Below are positions 20,402 through 30,609 of a stretch of DNA of 64,000 bases, piece by piece (position 1 is the first letter of the stretch; each line of letters begins with the position of its first letter). The translations under genes were made by a program, and so were the position numbers. Location of the stretch: the NCBI GenBank assembly GCA_009830035.1, contig SZZY01000001.1, positions 186,001 to 250,000 of the forward strand, in the 5' to 3' direction. Under the pieces are notes generated by a model that had not been told where the DNA came from, searched no databases, and saw nothing but the letters and a program-made list of their open reading frames with translations. The DNA comes from Pantoea sp. Eser (GTDB taxonomy: Bacteria > Pseudomonadota > Gammaproteobacteria > Enterobacterales > Enterobacteriaceae).

Positions 20402-21154
20402 ATGAATAATCACGTTGGAACCGTCGGCATTGTCATGCCTATGTATAACGCACGTCAGACGGTATTACGCGCCGTGCAATCGGTTATCAATCAAAGTTAC
20501 GCCGACTGGCACCTTTACCTGATCAACGATAAGTCAACCGACGATTCACTCTCCTGGGTGCGGGAACAGTGTCAGGACCCGCGCATTAACGTTCTGGACA
20601 ACGCGGTTAACATGGGCGCCGCTGAAACCCGTAACGTCGGGCTGCGGGCCGCCAGCGAAGAGATCATCGCGTTTCTCGACAGTGACGACGAATGGCACGC
20701 TGACAAACTGGCGCAGCAGGTGGCGGCACTCACCGCGGGTGACAACTTTGTCATTACCGAATATCACTACAAAACCCGCAACGCCGACCACGACATCACC
20801 TACAGCAAGCCCTATCTGCAGCAGGAAAACTTTGTGAAGAAGCAGTATCGCGTCTGCTTCTCCTCGGTCTGTTTCCGTCGTCCGCCTGAGGGCATCTTCT
20901 TCCAGCGTAAGGGCCACGAAGACTTCCTGTTCGTGTATGAACTGTTCACCCGCTACAAGCAGGCACGCGTGATTCAGACCATTCTGGTCGATTATTACGA
21001 ATTAGGTGATTCCCTTTCCCGCAATAAGAACAAAGCGGCGAAATGGCACCTCGAATTATTAAGAATTATCTATAAAAACAATCCTTTAAAAATCTATTAC
21101 TATTAAGGCTGGTATATATTGAATGGCGTGCTGTTTACCCTGAAGCATCGTTAA
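20402..21154 (+). pseudogene. amsE: amsE-like GT2 glycosyltransferase with a premature stop near the C-terminus
   Basis: GT-A glycosyltransferase of the exopolysaccharide repeat: GTVGIVMPMYNARQTVLRAV, LYLINDKSTDDSLSW, the DxD-type motif AFLDSDDEWHADK and GHEDFLFVYELF. The start is the ATG at 20402. The open frame stops with TAA at 21104-21106 after NPLKIYYY, but the same frame continues GWYILNGVLFTLKHR to a TAA at 21152-21154, which looks like the original end. So a single nonsense change removes only the last 16 residues, possibly a membrane-associated tail, and the catalytic domain could still fold. In Erwinia amylovora amsD precedes amsE; here the GT2 gene comes first, so the amsE/amsD names rest on family, not position. 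Confidence 0.7.
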
Positions 21155-21200
21155 GCCAATCGGCAGGATTGTCTTTATTATTTGAGGTGGATAGCGTTTC

Positions 21201-22242
21201 ATGAAAAAAATTGTCCTGGTGATCAAAGATGCCTACTCGTATGCGGGCACCGAGAACATCTGTAACTTCATGTCAGAATGTCTTGGCGAAACGCACGACG
21301 TCACCATTTACTCGTACTCGCTGGAAGGCAGCGGAAAAACCTTCTATCCGTTTGAGCACGTCAAACAGATCGTCAGCTTTGAAGGGCAGAGCAACCCGAT
21401 TAAGAGCGCGGTTGCCCTCATTCATGAAGAGGGTTTCGACACTGTTTTCCTGATCAGCATGTGTCGCCTCAGCGTGATGTTCGCCTTCTGGAACCTGCTG
21501 GCGATGAAGAAAAAGCGGGGCAAAGCCTACGCCTGCGAACATATCGTCATTAACTCCTTCAGCAAACCGATCAAGTTCCTCAAGTTTCTGCTGCTGCGCT
21601 ACTACGACCGCGTGATTGTTCTGACCGATAAAGATCATCAGTTGTTCAACCGCTGGCGTATTCCCAGCAAGCAAATCCCGAATCCGGTGGTTTACAAAGG
21701 CTATCAACGCCAGACGCGTCATCGTCAGGCGCTGGCCGTGGGGCGTCTGGATAACCAGAAGGGCTTCGATTTGCTGCTGGATATCTGGCGCGACTTTGCC
21801 CGTTCTCATCCTGACTGGACGCTGGTGATTGCCGGTGACGGCGAACTGCGTCAGCAGTTGCACGATCAGGCTGCGGTGCTGGGCATTACCGACAGCGTGA
21901 AGTTTGTCGGCAAAGTCAGCAACATCAACGATTACTACCGCGACAGCGACATGGCGCTGATGACCTCACGCTATGAAGGTCTGCCGCTGGTGCTGCTGGA
22001 AGCCAAATCTTGGTCATTGCCGGTGGTGGCGTATGACTGCCCGACCGGGCCGCAGGAGATCATCAATCACGGTGAAGATGGCTTCCTGGTGCCGATGAAT
22101 GACAAAACCACCTTCCTGGCGCGGATGGAACAACTCGCCAGCGATGACGCACTGTTCTATGCCATGAGCTAAAAAAACAAAACAGACCGCGCTGAAATTC
22201 GACGGTAATCAAATCAAGCAAAGCTGGCTGGCGTTGGTGTAA
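21201..22242 (+). pseudogene. amsD: amsD-like GT4 glycosyltransferase, C-terminal frameshift
   Basis: GT-B glycosyltransferase (GT1/GT4 group) of the exopolysaccharide repeat. The N-terminal domain begins MKKIVLVIKDAYSYAGTEN. The C-terminal nucleotide-sugar domain has AVGRLDNQKGFDLLLDIW, VIAGDGELRQQL, VKFVGKVSNINDYY and the EX7E region SRYEGLPLVLLEAKSWSLP. The frame stops with TAA at 22170-22172 after DALFYAMS. In another frame the sequence continues TALKFDGNQIKQSWLALV and ends at 22242, which fits the normal tail, so a one-base change within the A-rich stretch at 22170-22185 has shifted the last 20 or so residues. The catalytic core is intact, so partial activity is possible. Confidence 0.75.
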
Positions 22243-22330
22243 TTCGGTGCTGGAAAAGCGCCCTTGCGACGTGCCTCAGGGACACCGCCATGGCCGATTA
22301 TCCGGCCTTATTGATTATGGGAATTGATGC

Positions 22331-24367
22331 ATGAAAAGAAGAGAAGTTTTACAGACCGCCGCCTCTGCTCTGGTGGGGGCTCTCTCCGTGAGCACCTTTT
22401 CCAGCTACGCTGCTAAAAGTAACGGTATCGCCCTGAAGCCGGTCGATGCCACCGATGTACCTAAAGGCGACGTACCAATCCTGACGCCGGAAAACGTTTA
22501 CGCCATGCCGCCGCAGTTCTGGCAGGGTTTTGAAGGCAAACTGTGGATCGGTAAAGCCGGCACCGACGCCAGCAAGCCGGGCAACCAGATCCCGGTCTAC
22601 CTGCGTTATGCCAGCGGCAAAGTGTCGCAGATCGCCCAGCCGGTAGCGCTGAACAAAAGCAATTTTTCGCAGTTTATTAAAGATAATGCGGCGCTGATCG
22701 CCGATCCGTCGCACTCAATGGCGGTTGAAGACAATAACGGCCAGATGTTGTTTAACATCACAGATGTCAACCGTCCTGGCGCGGCAGATTTCAGCCAGCG
22801 TCTGGCGCAGCCTGCCGGTTACCAGTTGATTGGTGAAATCCCGTCAGTCGAAGAGTTACGTAAAACCCGTCCGCTATTTGAAGGGGCCAAAGTGAAGCTG
22901 AAAAGCTGGTACGACGGCTTCGAAGTTGGCGGCGGCGAGTTTGTCGGCAGCTTCCAGCTGGCGCAGGATGATGGCGACGTTAACTTCGCCGGCCGGGGTT
23001 TCCACTGGCGTCGGGTAGTTGAGGATTTCAACCGCTTAACCCCGTTTGATTTTGGCGCGATTGCCGACGGCAAAACCGATACCGCGCCAGCGATCATGGC
23101 GATGTTCACTTGGTCGAAGCAGGCTAACCAGCAAATCTGCGTCCAGTTCCCGGCCGGGACCTTTTTTGTCTCAGTCTGCGACTTTGGCGATAAATATCTC
23201 AACTTCTTCCGCGTGTCAGGCGCGATGGTGAATTTCGGCTATTTCCCGGCCACCACCGTGGTCTCTGACGGTAAGTCAGACTTCATCTTCTCGATGAATG
23301 CGCGCCGGGTTGAGCTTTCTAACCTGATTTTTAACGGTAACAGTGACAAGAACCCGAACAAACAGGGCTTCTTCCACAATACCTGTCCTGGCGGTCAGTA
23401 CTTCCGTGGTGCCTGCCTGCGTTTCAATTTTGTCGGCGGCACGGCCATCAGCCTGCAGGATACGCTGGATTGTAAAATCGACCAGTGGTACGCCTCGCGC
23501 TGCAGTGGCGACGTGATCAAATCCGGCTGGTCAGGACAGAAGCAGGGCAATTGGGACCACAGTACCGCGATTGAGTTATCTAACTTCAATGCCCAGCACT
23601 GCCGTGGCGGTAAGGTACTGAACCTGCCGCCCTGTGGTCAATCGATTATTCACAACGGCTGGATTGAGCACTGCGACAACCCGGGCGACATCTCTAATGG
23701 CCAGTGGATCGTCGATGCGCTGAGCCTTGAGGATTGCAAGAATCCGCTGATCGCGTACAACACCCGACTCAATATGCGTCAGACCAGCCTGCAGTCAGGC
23801 AGCTGGATTGACAACTCCAGCCAGGGCGATCGGCTGCTCAGCATCTGGGAGATGGGCTCAACCCGCGTTGAGTCGTACGGCGTCGCGCTGAATGGCAGCC
23901 TGAAGTACAACTACATCACCTCGCGCTGGCGGTTAGAGAACAACACCAATCAGGAAACCTGGTTCGATCTCGGCAGCCTCTATTCACCGACGGTGGGGGA
24001 TTCGTGGGAGATTGAAATTTTTGGTCAGGCGCAGTTCAGCAACGGCAGTGGCCATCAGCCGCTGATGAACCTGATCAGCGACAAAACCACCGGCAAAGAC
24101 CGTTTTGTTACCGGACGCTGTGCGCGGGTTAACGCCCGGATGCAGCCGGGTAATCCGCCAGCCGGTGATGCCACCAAACGAGCACCGCAGCGCTTCAGCC
24201 TGCACAACGGCAAAGCCGGCGTCGGTGCCAACGAGCAGGGCGACCTGCTGATGGCGTCGCGGCCGCTGTCGGCCGATCAGGTTGATACCAGCAAGCCGGA
24301 AGGTTTTGTCTCGGTGGTGATCAACGGCAAACAGGTTGCGCTGCCTTACTTCGCCATCAAGTCGTAA
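22331..24367 (+). CDS. amsF: amsF-like beta-helix protein of exopolysaccharide processing
   Basis: 678-residue secreted protein with an N-terminal signal MKRREVLQTAASALVGALS that carries a twin-arginine-like RR motif. A pectate-lyase-type right-handed beta-helix follows: FDFGAIADGKTDTAPAIMAM at about residue 240 is the classic entry motif of such repeats, as in phage tail spikes and polysaccharide depolymerases. AmsF is required for amylovoran production and is thought to process or modify the newly exported polymer, with extracellular or periplasmic action. The frame has no lesion over 2 kb, notable next to so many broken genes. The ribosome-binding site is weak. Enzymatic specificity cannot be read from the sequence. 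Confidence 0.8.
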   Translation: MKRREVLQTAASALVGALSVSTFSSYAAKSNGIALKPVDATDVPKGDVPILTPENVYAMPPQFWQGFEGKLWIGKAGTDASKPGNQIPVYLRYASGKVSQIAQPVALNKSNFSQFIKDNAALIADPSHSMAVEDNNGQMLFNITDVNRPGAADFSQRLAQPAGYQLIGEIPSVEELRKTRPLFEGAKVKLKSWYDGFEVGGGEFVGSFQLAQDDGDVNFAGRGFHWRRVVEDFNRLTPFDFGAIADGKTDTAPAIMAMFTWSKQANQQICVQFPAGTFFVSVCDFGDKYLNFFRVSGAMVNFGYFPATTVVSDGKSDFIFSMNARRVELSNLIFNGNSDKNPNKQGFFHNTCPGGQYFRGACLRFNFVGGTAISLQDTLDCKIDQWYASRCSGDVIKSGWSGQKQGNWDHSTAIELSNFNAQHCRGGKVLNLPPCGQSIIHNGWIEHCDNPGDISNGQWIVDALSLEDCKNPLIAYNTRLNMRQTSLQSGSWIDNSSQGDRLLSIWEMGSTRVESYGVALNGSLKYNYITSRWRLENNTNQETWFDLGSLYSPTVGDSWEIEIFGQAQFSNGSGHQPLMNLISDKTTGKDRFVTGRCARVNARMQPGNPPAGDATKRAPQRFSLHNGKAGVGANEQGDLLMASRPLSADQVDTSKPEGFVSVVINGKQVALPYFAIKS

Positions 24368-24542
24368 CAGATTCAGTTATTACCGATGCATGACGGCCGC
24401 CATATAAGGAGGCGGCCGGTCTTAACAGGAGCAGGACCCTTTGGGTGCGTTATCCCGTATTGCAGTTATTTAAACAGAGTTCATTTTGCCCGTTGCGGAT
24501 CTGGACGGCTTGCAGAATTAAAAAAATTCATTCGGAGTTGTT

Positions 24543-25795
24543 ATGAAAATTTTATTGGTGGGTAACCATACGTGTGGGAATCATGGGGATGGCGCGATTC
24601 TTCGTGGACTGATTGATTCAATGAAGTCTGCATGCAGTGATTTAGACATTGATGCGATTAGCCGTTATTCAACCAGCTCCGGTTATTTGCTGCAGCAGGA
24701 TTCGCTGTTTATGCACAATAGCAAGTCAGCCAAAGGTTTGGTCGGTTCGTTTAAGCGTAAAGTCGCGAACCGTTTGATGCCCGACATTATGATGGCGCAT
24801 CTGGGCAAAGGCGGCCTGTACAAGTCGTTCGCCGTGCCGCCACATCTGAAAGCGTTTACCGAAAGCCTGGCGAAATATGATGCGATTATTCAGGTGGGCG
24901 GATCGTTCTTCGTCGACCTGTATGGCGTGACCCAGTTTGACCACGCGCTGTGTGCTCTGATGGCGAAAAAGCCGATCTACCTGATTGGTCATTCCGTCGG
25001 CCCGTTCCAGAACCCGCGCGTGAATGCTCTGGCTAACTTTGTGTTCGATCGCGTCGACAGCCTGGTGCTGCGTGAGTCAGTCAGCCTTGATCTGATGAAG
25101 CGCGATGGCGTGACCAGTTCTAAAGTGGCTGCCGGGGTGGATACCGCCTTGCTGGTGCGGGCGAGTGAGGTGGAAAACCCAAGCCATAACCTGCTGCACT
25201 GGCAGGGCATGATCAGCGGTCGCAAAACTATTGCCATCACCGTGCGTGAACTGGCGCCGTTCGACAAACGTTTGGGCGTCACCCAGAAAGAGTACGAAGC
25301 CGCCTTTGGCCGGGTGATCAACGCCATGATCGCCGAAGGCTATCAGGTCGTCGCGTTCTCGACCTGTACCGGCATCGACAGCTACGCCAAGGATGACCGT
25401 ATGGTGGCGCTGACGCTGCGTGACCACGTGGCTCAACCTGAGCATTATCACGTCATCATGGACGAGTTTAACGATCTGGAGCTGGGCATCCTGCTGAGTC
25501 ATTGTCACTTGACCATTAGTACACCCGCCTGCACTCGGCGATTATTTCCATGAACTCTGGCACCCCGGCCGTGTCGATTAACTACAAGCACAAGTCGATG
25601 GGTGTGATGAACCAGTTGGGTCTGCCGCAGATGGCAACTGATGTGAAAAGCCTGATGGATGGTTCGCTGATCGACAAGGTCCAGACGGTCCTCGCCGATT
25701 ACGACAACATCAAGCAAAAGGTCGACACGGCCGTTGCGAATGAAAGGGAAATTGGCAATCGGGTCACTGCAGAGATTCTCAAAGTATTAGGGTAA
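24543..25795 (+). pseudogene. amsJ: amsJ, polysaccharide pyruvyl transferase, frameshifted
   Basis: Pyruvyl transferase of the PS_pyruv_trans family, adding ketal-linked pyruvate to the terminal sugar of the repeat. Family features: VGNHTCGNHGDGAILRGLID at the N-terminus, the AIIQVGGSFFVDLYGV block, YLIGHSVGPFQNP, DSLVLRESVSLDLMKRDG and, towards the C-terminus, RLHSAIISMNSGTPAVSINY. That last catalytic block is displaced by a two-base insertion at about 25520 (AGTACACCCGCC where AGTACCCGCC, STRLHSA, is expected), so translation stops after LTISTPACTRRLFP. The remaining 70 codons are open in the other frame to 25795. The gene ends 4 bases before amsK. The GNHGDGAILRG start and the length, about 417 when corrected, match AmsJ. 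Confidence 0.85.
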
Positions 25796-25799
25796 TGTG

Positions 25800-27014
25800 A
25801 TGAAACTGACTTTTTTCACCATGCGTTTCCCGGTTGCCTCTGAGACATTCGTACTAAATCAGGTGACCCATTTTATTGATTCTGGTTACGAGGTAGAGAT
25901 TATTTCGGTCTTTCCCGGTGATTTAGTCAACCGGCATGCCGCCTTTGATGAGTATGGCCTAGCGGCAAAGACGCACTATCTGCTGCCGGAAGAGAAGGTC
26001 TCGATTGTCGATAAGCTGAACCAGCGTTTGCGGCTGGTGCTGCCGAAGATCACTAAGCCGTCGCTGCTTCGTTCGCTTAACTTGCGCCGCTATGGCGCGC
26101 AGTCGAGCAAGCTGCTGCTGCCATCGATTGTTGCCAATGCCATCCAGACCTTCACCGCGGACGTGTTCTTGGTGCACTTCGGCTACGCCGGTGCGCTGGC
26201 GAATAAACTGCGTGAGCTGAAGGGCAAGCAGGCGACCGTGTTTCATGGGGCGGACATTTCCCGTCGTCACATCCTGGAAGAGCACAAGCTCGATTACGTT
26301 AATCTGTTCCGCCAGAGTGAGCTGATATTACCGATCAGCCATTTGTGGCAGAACAAGCTGATCGAGATGGGCTGTCCGCCGGAAAAAATTCACGTTACGC
26401 GCATGGGGATTGAGCCGGAGAAGTTTGACTTCCAGCCACGCCAGGCCTTTCACATGCCGCTGCGCATCGTCTCGGTGGCTCGTCTGACCGAGAAGAAAGG
26501 GCTGGATGTGGCGGTGAAAGACAGTGCGATCCTGAAACAGCGTGGCGGTCAGTTCCAGTACACCATTATTGGTAACTGCGATCAGGATGAGATGATGCGT
26601 GATTTCATCGCCCGCGAGGGGATGGAAGATTGCGTCAGCATGCCGGGCTTCAAGCCGCAGGACGAAATCCGCCGCGCCTTAAGTGAAGCGGATATCTTCC
26701 TGCTGCCGTCTAAAACCGCGGCCGATGGCGATATGGAAGGCATTCCGGTGGCGCTGATGGAAGCAATGGCGGTCGGTCTGCCGGTGGTCTCGACTTTCCA
26801 CAGCGGTATCCCGGAGCTGATTGAGAACAACGTTTCCGGCTGGCTGGTGGAAGAGGACGACCCTGAGGCGCTGGCCGATACGCTGCTGAAGCTGTCGCAG
26901 GGTGAAGTTGACGTCACCCCGGTGGTCGCGGCGGCGCGCCATAAAGTTGAAACTGAATTTAATCAGCATATCGCCTACGGCGAACTGGCACAGATTCTGG
27001 AGCGACTGGCGTGA
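25800..27014 (+). CDS. amsK: amsK, GT4 glycosyltransferase of the exopolysaccharide repeat
   Basis: GT-B retaining glycosyltransferase of 404 residues from the ATG at 25800 (GTG at 25797 is an alternative). N-terminal KLTFFTMRFPVASETFVLNQ and VHFGYAG form the acceptor domain. C-terminal SVARLTEKKGLDVAV, YTIIGNCDQDEMM, VSMPGFKPQDEIRRALSEAD and the EX7E stretch MEGIPVALMEAMAVGLPV bind the nucleotide sugar. The protein resembles WcaL/AmsK enzymes. It is intact, begins 4 bases after amsJ and overlaps amsL by 4 bases (ATGA-type coupling). Confidence 0.88.
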   Translation: MKLTFFTMRFPVASETFVLNQVTHFIDSGYEVEIISVFPGDLVNRHAAFDEYGLAAKTHYLLPEEKVSIVDKLNQRLRLVLPKITKPSLLRSLNLRRYGAQSSKLLLPSIVANAIQTFTADVFLVHFGYAGALANKLRELKGKQATVFHGADISRRHILEEHKLDYVNLFRQSELILPISHLWQNKLIEMGCPPEKIHVTRMGIEPEKFDFQPRQAFHMPLRIVSVARLTEKKGLDVAVKDSAILKQRGGQFQYTIIGNCDQDEMMRDFIAREGMEDCVSMPGFKPQDEIRRALSEADIFLLPSKTAADGDMEGIPVALMEAMAVGLPVVSTFHSGIPELIENNVSGWLVEEDDPEALADTLLKLSQGEVDVTPVVAAARHKVETEFNQHIAYGELAQILERLA

Positions 27015-28352
27015 GTGGATTTAAGTCACAGGCGATCTGGCTGTTCGGCAGCACCTGCTTTTCCGCGGTGCTACAGGTGGCGCAGCTCAGCTTTCTCGCC
27101 CGCAAACTGGAAACCCATGAGCTGGGGCTGTTAGCGATTATCAACGCCATTCTGGCGGTGGCCGGCGTGCTGCAGGATATGGGGATGAGCAGCTATCTGG
27201 TGCATCGCCAGAACATCACCCGCTGTGAGCAGAGTACTATCTACTGGGTCAATGTCTCGCTAAGCTTGTGTACCGGTCTGATCATGCTGCTGATCGCCTT
27301 CCCGGTCGCCTGGTTCTATCATCTGCCTGAACTGGTCGGGTTGATCATGCTGACCAGCCTCAACCTCCTGGTGCTGGGACATCTGTCGCAGTATCAGGCG
27401 CACTACATCAAAACCAAGCGGATGGTGTCGCTGGCGAAGATTGATATGGGCACTAAGCTGTTTGCCTTTCTCTGCGTGGTGGCGATGCTGGAGTTCACCT
27501 CACTGACGGTGGCCGCGGCGATTCTGGGTCTGTTTATCAACGCCTTTACCCGCATCCTGTGCATGATTGCGCTGGGTGAGAAGTCGTGGCGTCCAACCTG
27601 GGAGTTCGATAAAGCGACCTTCTTTGGTGCCATTCGTTATGGCAGCTACCAGCTGGGCTCGCAGACCATTAATCAGCTGCGTACCCAGGCCGATGCGTTA
27701 GCGGTCGGTAAGGTGATGGGCGCTGAGATGCTGGGTGTCTACTCGCTGGCTAAAGAGCTGGTGCTGCAACCGCTGAAGCTGGTCACGCCGGTGATTAACC
27801 GCCTGATGCTGCCGCGTTTCGCCGAGAAGCAGCACGATGCCGAACAGCTGAAGAAACTGTTCCTCAAAGGCATGCTGGGGGTCATGCTGTTCAGCAGCGC
27901 AATGTACCTGGTGATTGGCATCTTCTCACCGGTGATTGTCCGGGTGCTGTATGGACCGGCGCATGGGCAGGTCTATCACCTGATTCCGCTGATGCTGCTG
28001 TTTGGCATGCTGCGGCCGATGGGTGGCCTGACCGGGGCGATTTCGCAGGCTAACGGGCGCACCAACGTCGAGTTCTACTGGAACATCGTGGCAAGTCTGG
28101 TGGTACTGGCGGTGCTGGCTACCACCTTATATCTGGCCGAACGTGCTCTACGTGGCGCTGACGCTCTCAATCTCGCAGATTCTGATCTCAGCCCTGGCGC
28201 ATCCGTTTTTTATCAAGCCGGTGATTGGCATTCGGTTTATGCTGTATGCTCGCCAGTGGGTCGCGGTTTCAGCGGTGTTTGTCGGCGTAATGATGCTGGT
28301 CAATCACTTCAATCTGTTCGTGATGCCTGAGTAGTTTGAAGGCTGGCTGTAA
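27011..28352 (+). pseudogene. amsL: amsL/wzx, repeat-unit flippase, C-terminal frameshift and stop
   Basis: MOP/PST-type flippase that moves the lipid-linked exopolysaccharide repeat across the inner membrane. About ten membrane helices are visible, with FKSQAIWLFGSTCFSAVLQV at the start and SYQLGSQTINQLRTQADALAVGK in the loop typical of the family. Near 28140 two bases are missing (CTGGCCGAACGTG where CTGGCCCCGAACGTG reads LAPNVLYV). This throws the last helices out of frame; they continue in another frame as LTLSISQILISALAHPFF and RQWVAVSAVFVGVMML. That frame then has TAG (28332-28334) in place of a Trp in PEWFEGWL, with the natural TAA at 28350-28352. Losing the last two helices should abolish function. 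Confidence 0.85.
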
Positions 28353-28370
28353 GCCAGCAGTAGTGACAGT

Positions 28371-28400
28371 AACGGGCGGCCTCAGGGTCGCCCGTTTTCA
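28371..28400 (+). terminator. Rho-independent terminator after amsL
   Basis: AACGGGCG at 28371-28378 pairs with CGCCCGTT at 28389-28396, followed by a short T tract. It closes the exopolysaccharide operon and separates it from galF, which has its own leader (28401-28630) in which I see no gene. Confidence 0.75.
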
Positions 28401-28630
28401 TTTATCGCTGGCCTCAGCCGTTTGCGCAACGGCAGCGGAAATAGCCGATGCCGATCACGTTTACTGATTGTCTTTATTCAGTTTCTGCTGTCGCTGGCAA
28501 TGGGCAAAATGCCGAATTTCCATGGTGTGACAGAGAGTTAGTGTCCGATTTTCAGATAAAGATTATACTTGCTGTTCTGGCCGATCCTGCATAATCGACC
28601 CACATCTTCATTTTATTAAACGGAATAAAT

Positions 28631-29510
28631 ATGACCAAGCTTAAAGCAGTAATCCCGGTTGCGGGTCTCGGTATGCATATGCTCCCTGCGACTAAAGCCA
28701 TTCCGAAAGAGATGCTGCCTGTCGTCGACAAACCGATGATTCAGTACATCATTGACGAGTGTGTGGCTGCGGGCATTAAAGAGATTGTGCTGGTCACCTA
28801 TGCCTCTAAAAATGCGGTGGAAAACCACTTCGACACCACCTACGAGCTGGAAGCGCTGCTTGAAGCGCCAGCTGCTGAGCGAAGTGCAGTCTATCTGCCC
28901 GCCAGGCGTGACCATCATGAACGTGCGTCAGGCGCAGCCGCTGGGCCTTGGCCACTCTATCCTGTGTGCCCGCCCGATGATTGGCGACAATCCATTTGTC
29001 GTGGTGCTGCTGGATGATTCCACCGCTGACCACATGCGTTATAACCTTGCAGCGATGGTGGCCCGTTTCGAAGAGACCGGCCACAGCCAGGTGCTGGCGC
29101 AGCACATGCCGACCTCCGATCTCTCTTAGTACTCGGTGATCACCACCGAAGAGCCGATTGATCACCCAGGCGACATCAGCAGCATCACTAACTTTGTTGA
29201 GAAGCCAGAGCATCCTGCTGAGCTGAACTCTGACCTGGCAGCCGTGGGCCGCTATGTGCTTTCTGCTGATATCTGGGCGGAACTGGAGCGCACTGAGCCA
29301 GGCGCGTGGGGTCGTATCCAGCTGACCGATGCGATCGCCAGCCTGAGCAATCACAAAACGGTTGATGTCTCGCTGCTGACCGGCCACAGCTTCGACTGCG
29401 GTCGTAAACTGGGTTACATGCAGGCGTTTGTCTCTTACGGACTGCGCAGCAACGCTCAGGGCCGTGATTTCCGCGAAGCGATTCAGAAGATTCTCGCCAA
29501 ACAACACTAA
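28631..29510 (+). pseudogene. galF: galF, UDP-glucose pyrophosphorylase subunit-like, frameshift plus stop
   Basis: GalF is the GalU paralogue that modulates UDP-glucose supply in polysaccharide loci. The start [22 protein letters not shown] carries the MHMLPATK variant that separates GalF from GalU (usually TRMLPATK). A deletion of about eight bases near 28870 (LEALLEA joined to a shifted [12 protein letters not shown]) breaks the frame. The second frame holds [20 protein letters not shown] and [11 protein letters not shown] and ends at TAG 29127-29129 (PTSDLS/YSV, normally Glu or Gln). It then continues in frame with [23 protein letters not shown] and [14 protein letters not shown] to the natural stop at 29510. 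Because GalF is not essential for UDP-glucose synthesis, its loss is tolerable. Confidence 0.9.
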
Positions 29511-29552
29511 CAGATTCGCCGCGCACCCCGCGGCAGAGAGAAAGGAGTTCAC

Positions 29553-30566
29553 ATGGCTATTTTGGTAACGGGTGGAGCGGGTTACATCGGCTCCCACACG
29601 GTGCTGGCGCTGTTGCAGCGCGGTGATGACGTTGTGGTATTGGATAACCTGTGCAATGCCTCGCGGGAAGCAACTAACCGCGTCGAGAAGTTGGCGGGTA
29701 AGAAAGCGATCTTCGTTAAAGGTGACATCCGCGATCGCGCCTGTCTGCGTGACCTGTTCGCCTCAAACAGCATTTCTGCCGTAATCCACTTCGCTGCGCT
29801 GAAAGCAGTGGGTGAATCAACCCGCATGCCGCTCGAGTACTACGAGAACAACGTCGCGTGTACCGTGGTGCTGCTGGAAGAGATGCGCGAAGCGGGCGTC
29901 TGGAACTTTATCTTCAGCTCTTCAGCGACCGTCTACGGTGCGGATGCACCGGTACCGTACGTTGAGACTACGCCGATTGGCGGGACCACTAGTCCTTATG
30001 GTACCTCCAAGCTGATGATTGAGCTGGTAATGCGCGACTTCGCCAAAGCCGAACCGAAGTTCAAGGCGATCGCCTTGCGTTACTTCAACCCGGTCGGCGC
30101 GCACGAGTCAGGTGAAATCGGTGAAGATCCTGCCGGTATCCCGAACAACCTGCTGCCGTACATTGCTCAGGTCGCGATTGGTCGTCTGGAAAAGCTGGGT
30201 GTGTTTGGCGGTGATTACGATACGCCAGATGGCACCTGCCTGCGCGACTACATCCACGTGGTTGACCTGGCAGAAGGGCACCTGAAAGCGCTGGACCATC
30301 TGAGCAAGGTTGAAGGTTACACTGCTTACAACCTCGGCGGTGGCAAAGGCTTCTCGGTACTGGAGATGATCAAAGCATTTGAGAAAGCGTCAGGCAAAGC
30401 GATTCCTTTCGAGATCAAACCGCGTCGCGATGGCGACCTGCCGGCCTTCTGGGCCGACGCTTCGCTGGCCAACCGTGAACTCGACTGGCGCGTAACACGC
30501 GGCATCGACGAGATGATGCGGGACACCTGGAACTGGCAGAGCAAGAACCCTAATGGGTTTAAGTAA
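29553..30566 (+). CDS. galE: UDP-glucose 4-epimerase
   Basis: Interconverts UDP-glucose and UDP-galactose through an NAD-bound keto intermediate, supplying galactose for exopolysaccharide and LPS. 337 residues, intact. The NAD-binding Rossmann motif is VTGGAGYIGSHT at residues 4-15, with the catalytic FSSSATVYG and YGTSKLMIE (YxxxK). The substrate region is LRYFNPVGAHESGEIGEDP. A good ribosome-binding site (AAAGGAG, 5 bases) precedes the ATG, and a strong terminator follows. galE is an unbroken gene between a dead galF and a dead O-antigen operon, suggesting a continuing need for UDP-galactose, for example for the LPS core. Confidence 0.95.
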   Translation: MAILVTGGAGYIGSHTVLALLQRGDDVVVLDNLCNASREATNRVEKLAGKKAIFVKGDIRDRACLRDLFASNSISAVIHFAALKAVGESTRMPLEYYENNVACTVVLLEEMREAGVWNFIFSSSATVYGADAPVPYVETTPIGGTTSPYGTSKLMIELVMRDFAKAEPKFKAIALRYFNPVGAHESGEIGEDPAGIPNNLLPYIAQVAIGRLEKLGVFGGDYDTPDGTCLRDYIHVVDLAEGHLKALDHLSKVEGYTAYNLGGGKGFSVLEMIKAFEKASGKAIPFEIKPRRDGDLPAFWADASLANRELDWRVTRGIDEMMRDTWNWQSKNPNGFK

Positions 30567-30581
30567 TCTGCGATGAAATGC

Positions 30582-30609
30582 AAAAAACCCGGCATTAGCC
30601 GGGTTTTTT
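30582..30609 (+). terminator. Rho-independent terminator after galE
   Basis: A-rich left flank, AACCCGGC pairing with GCCGGGTT around ATTA, then a run of six T. It is symmetrical enough to work in both directions and ends the galF-galE unit. Confidence 0.9.
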
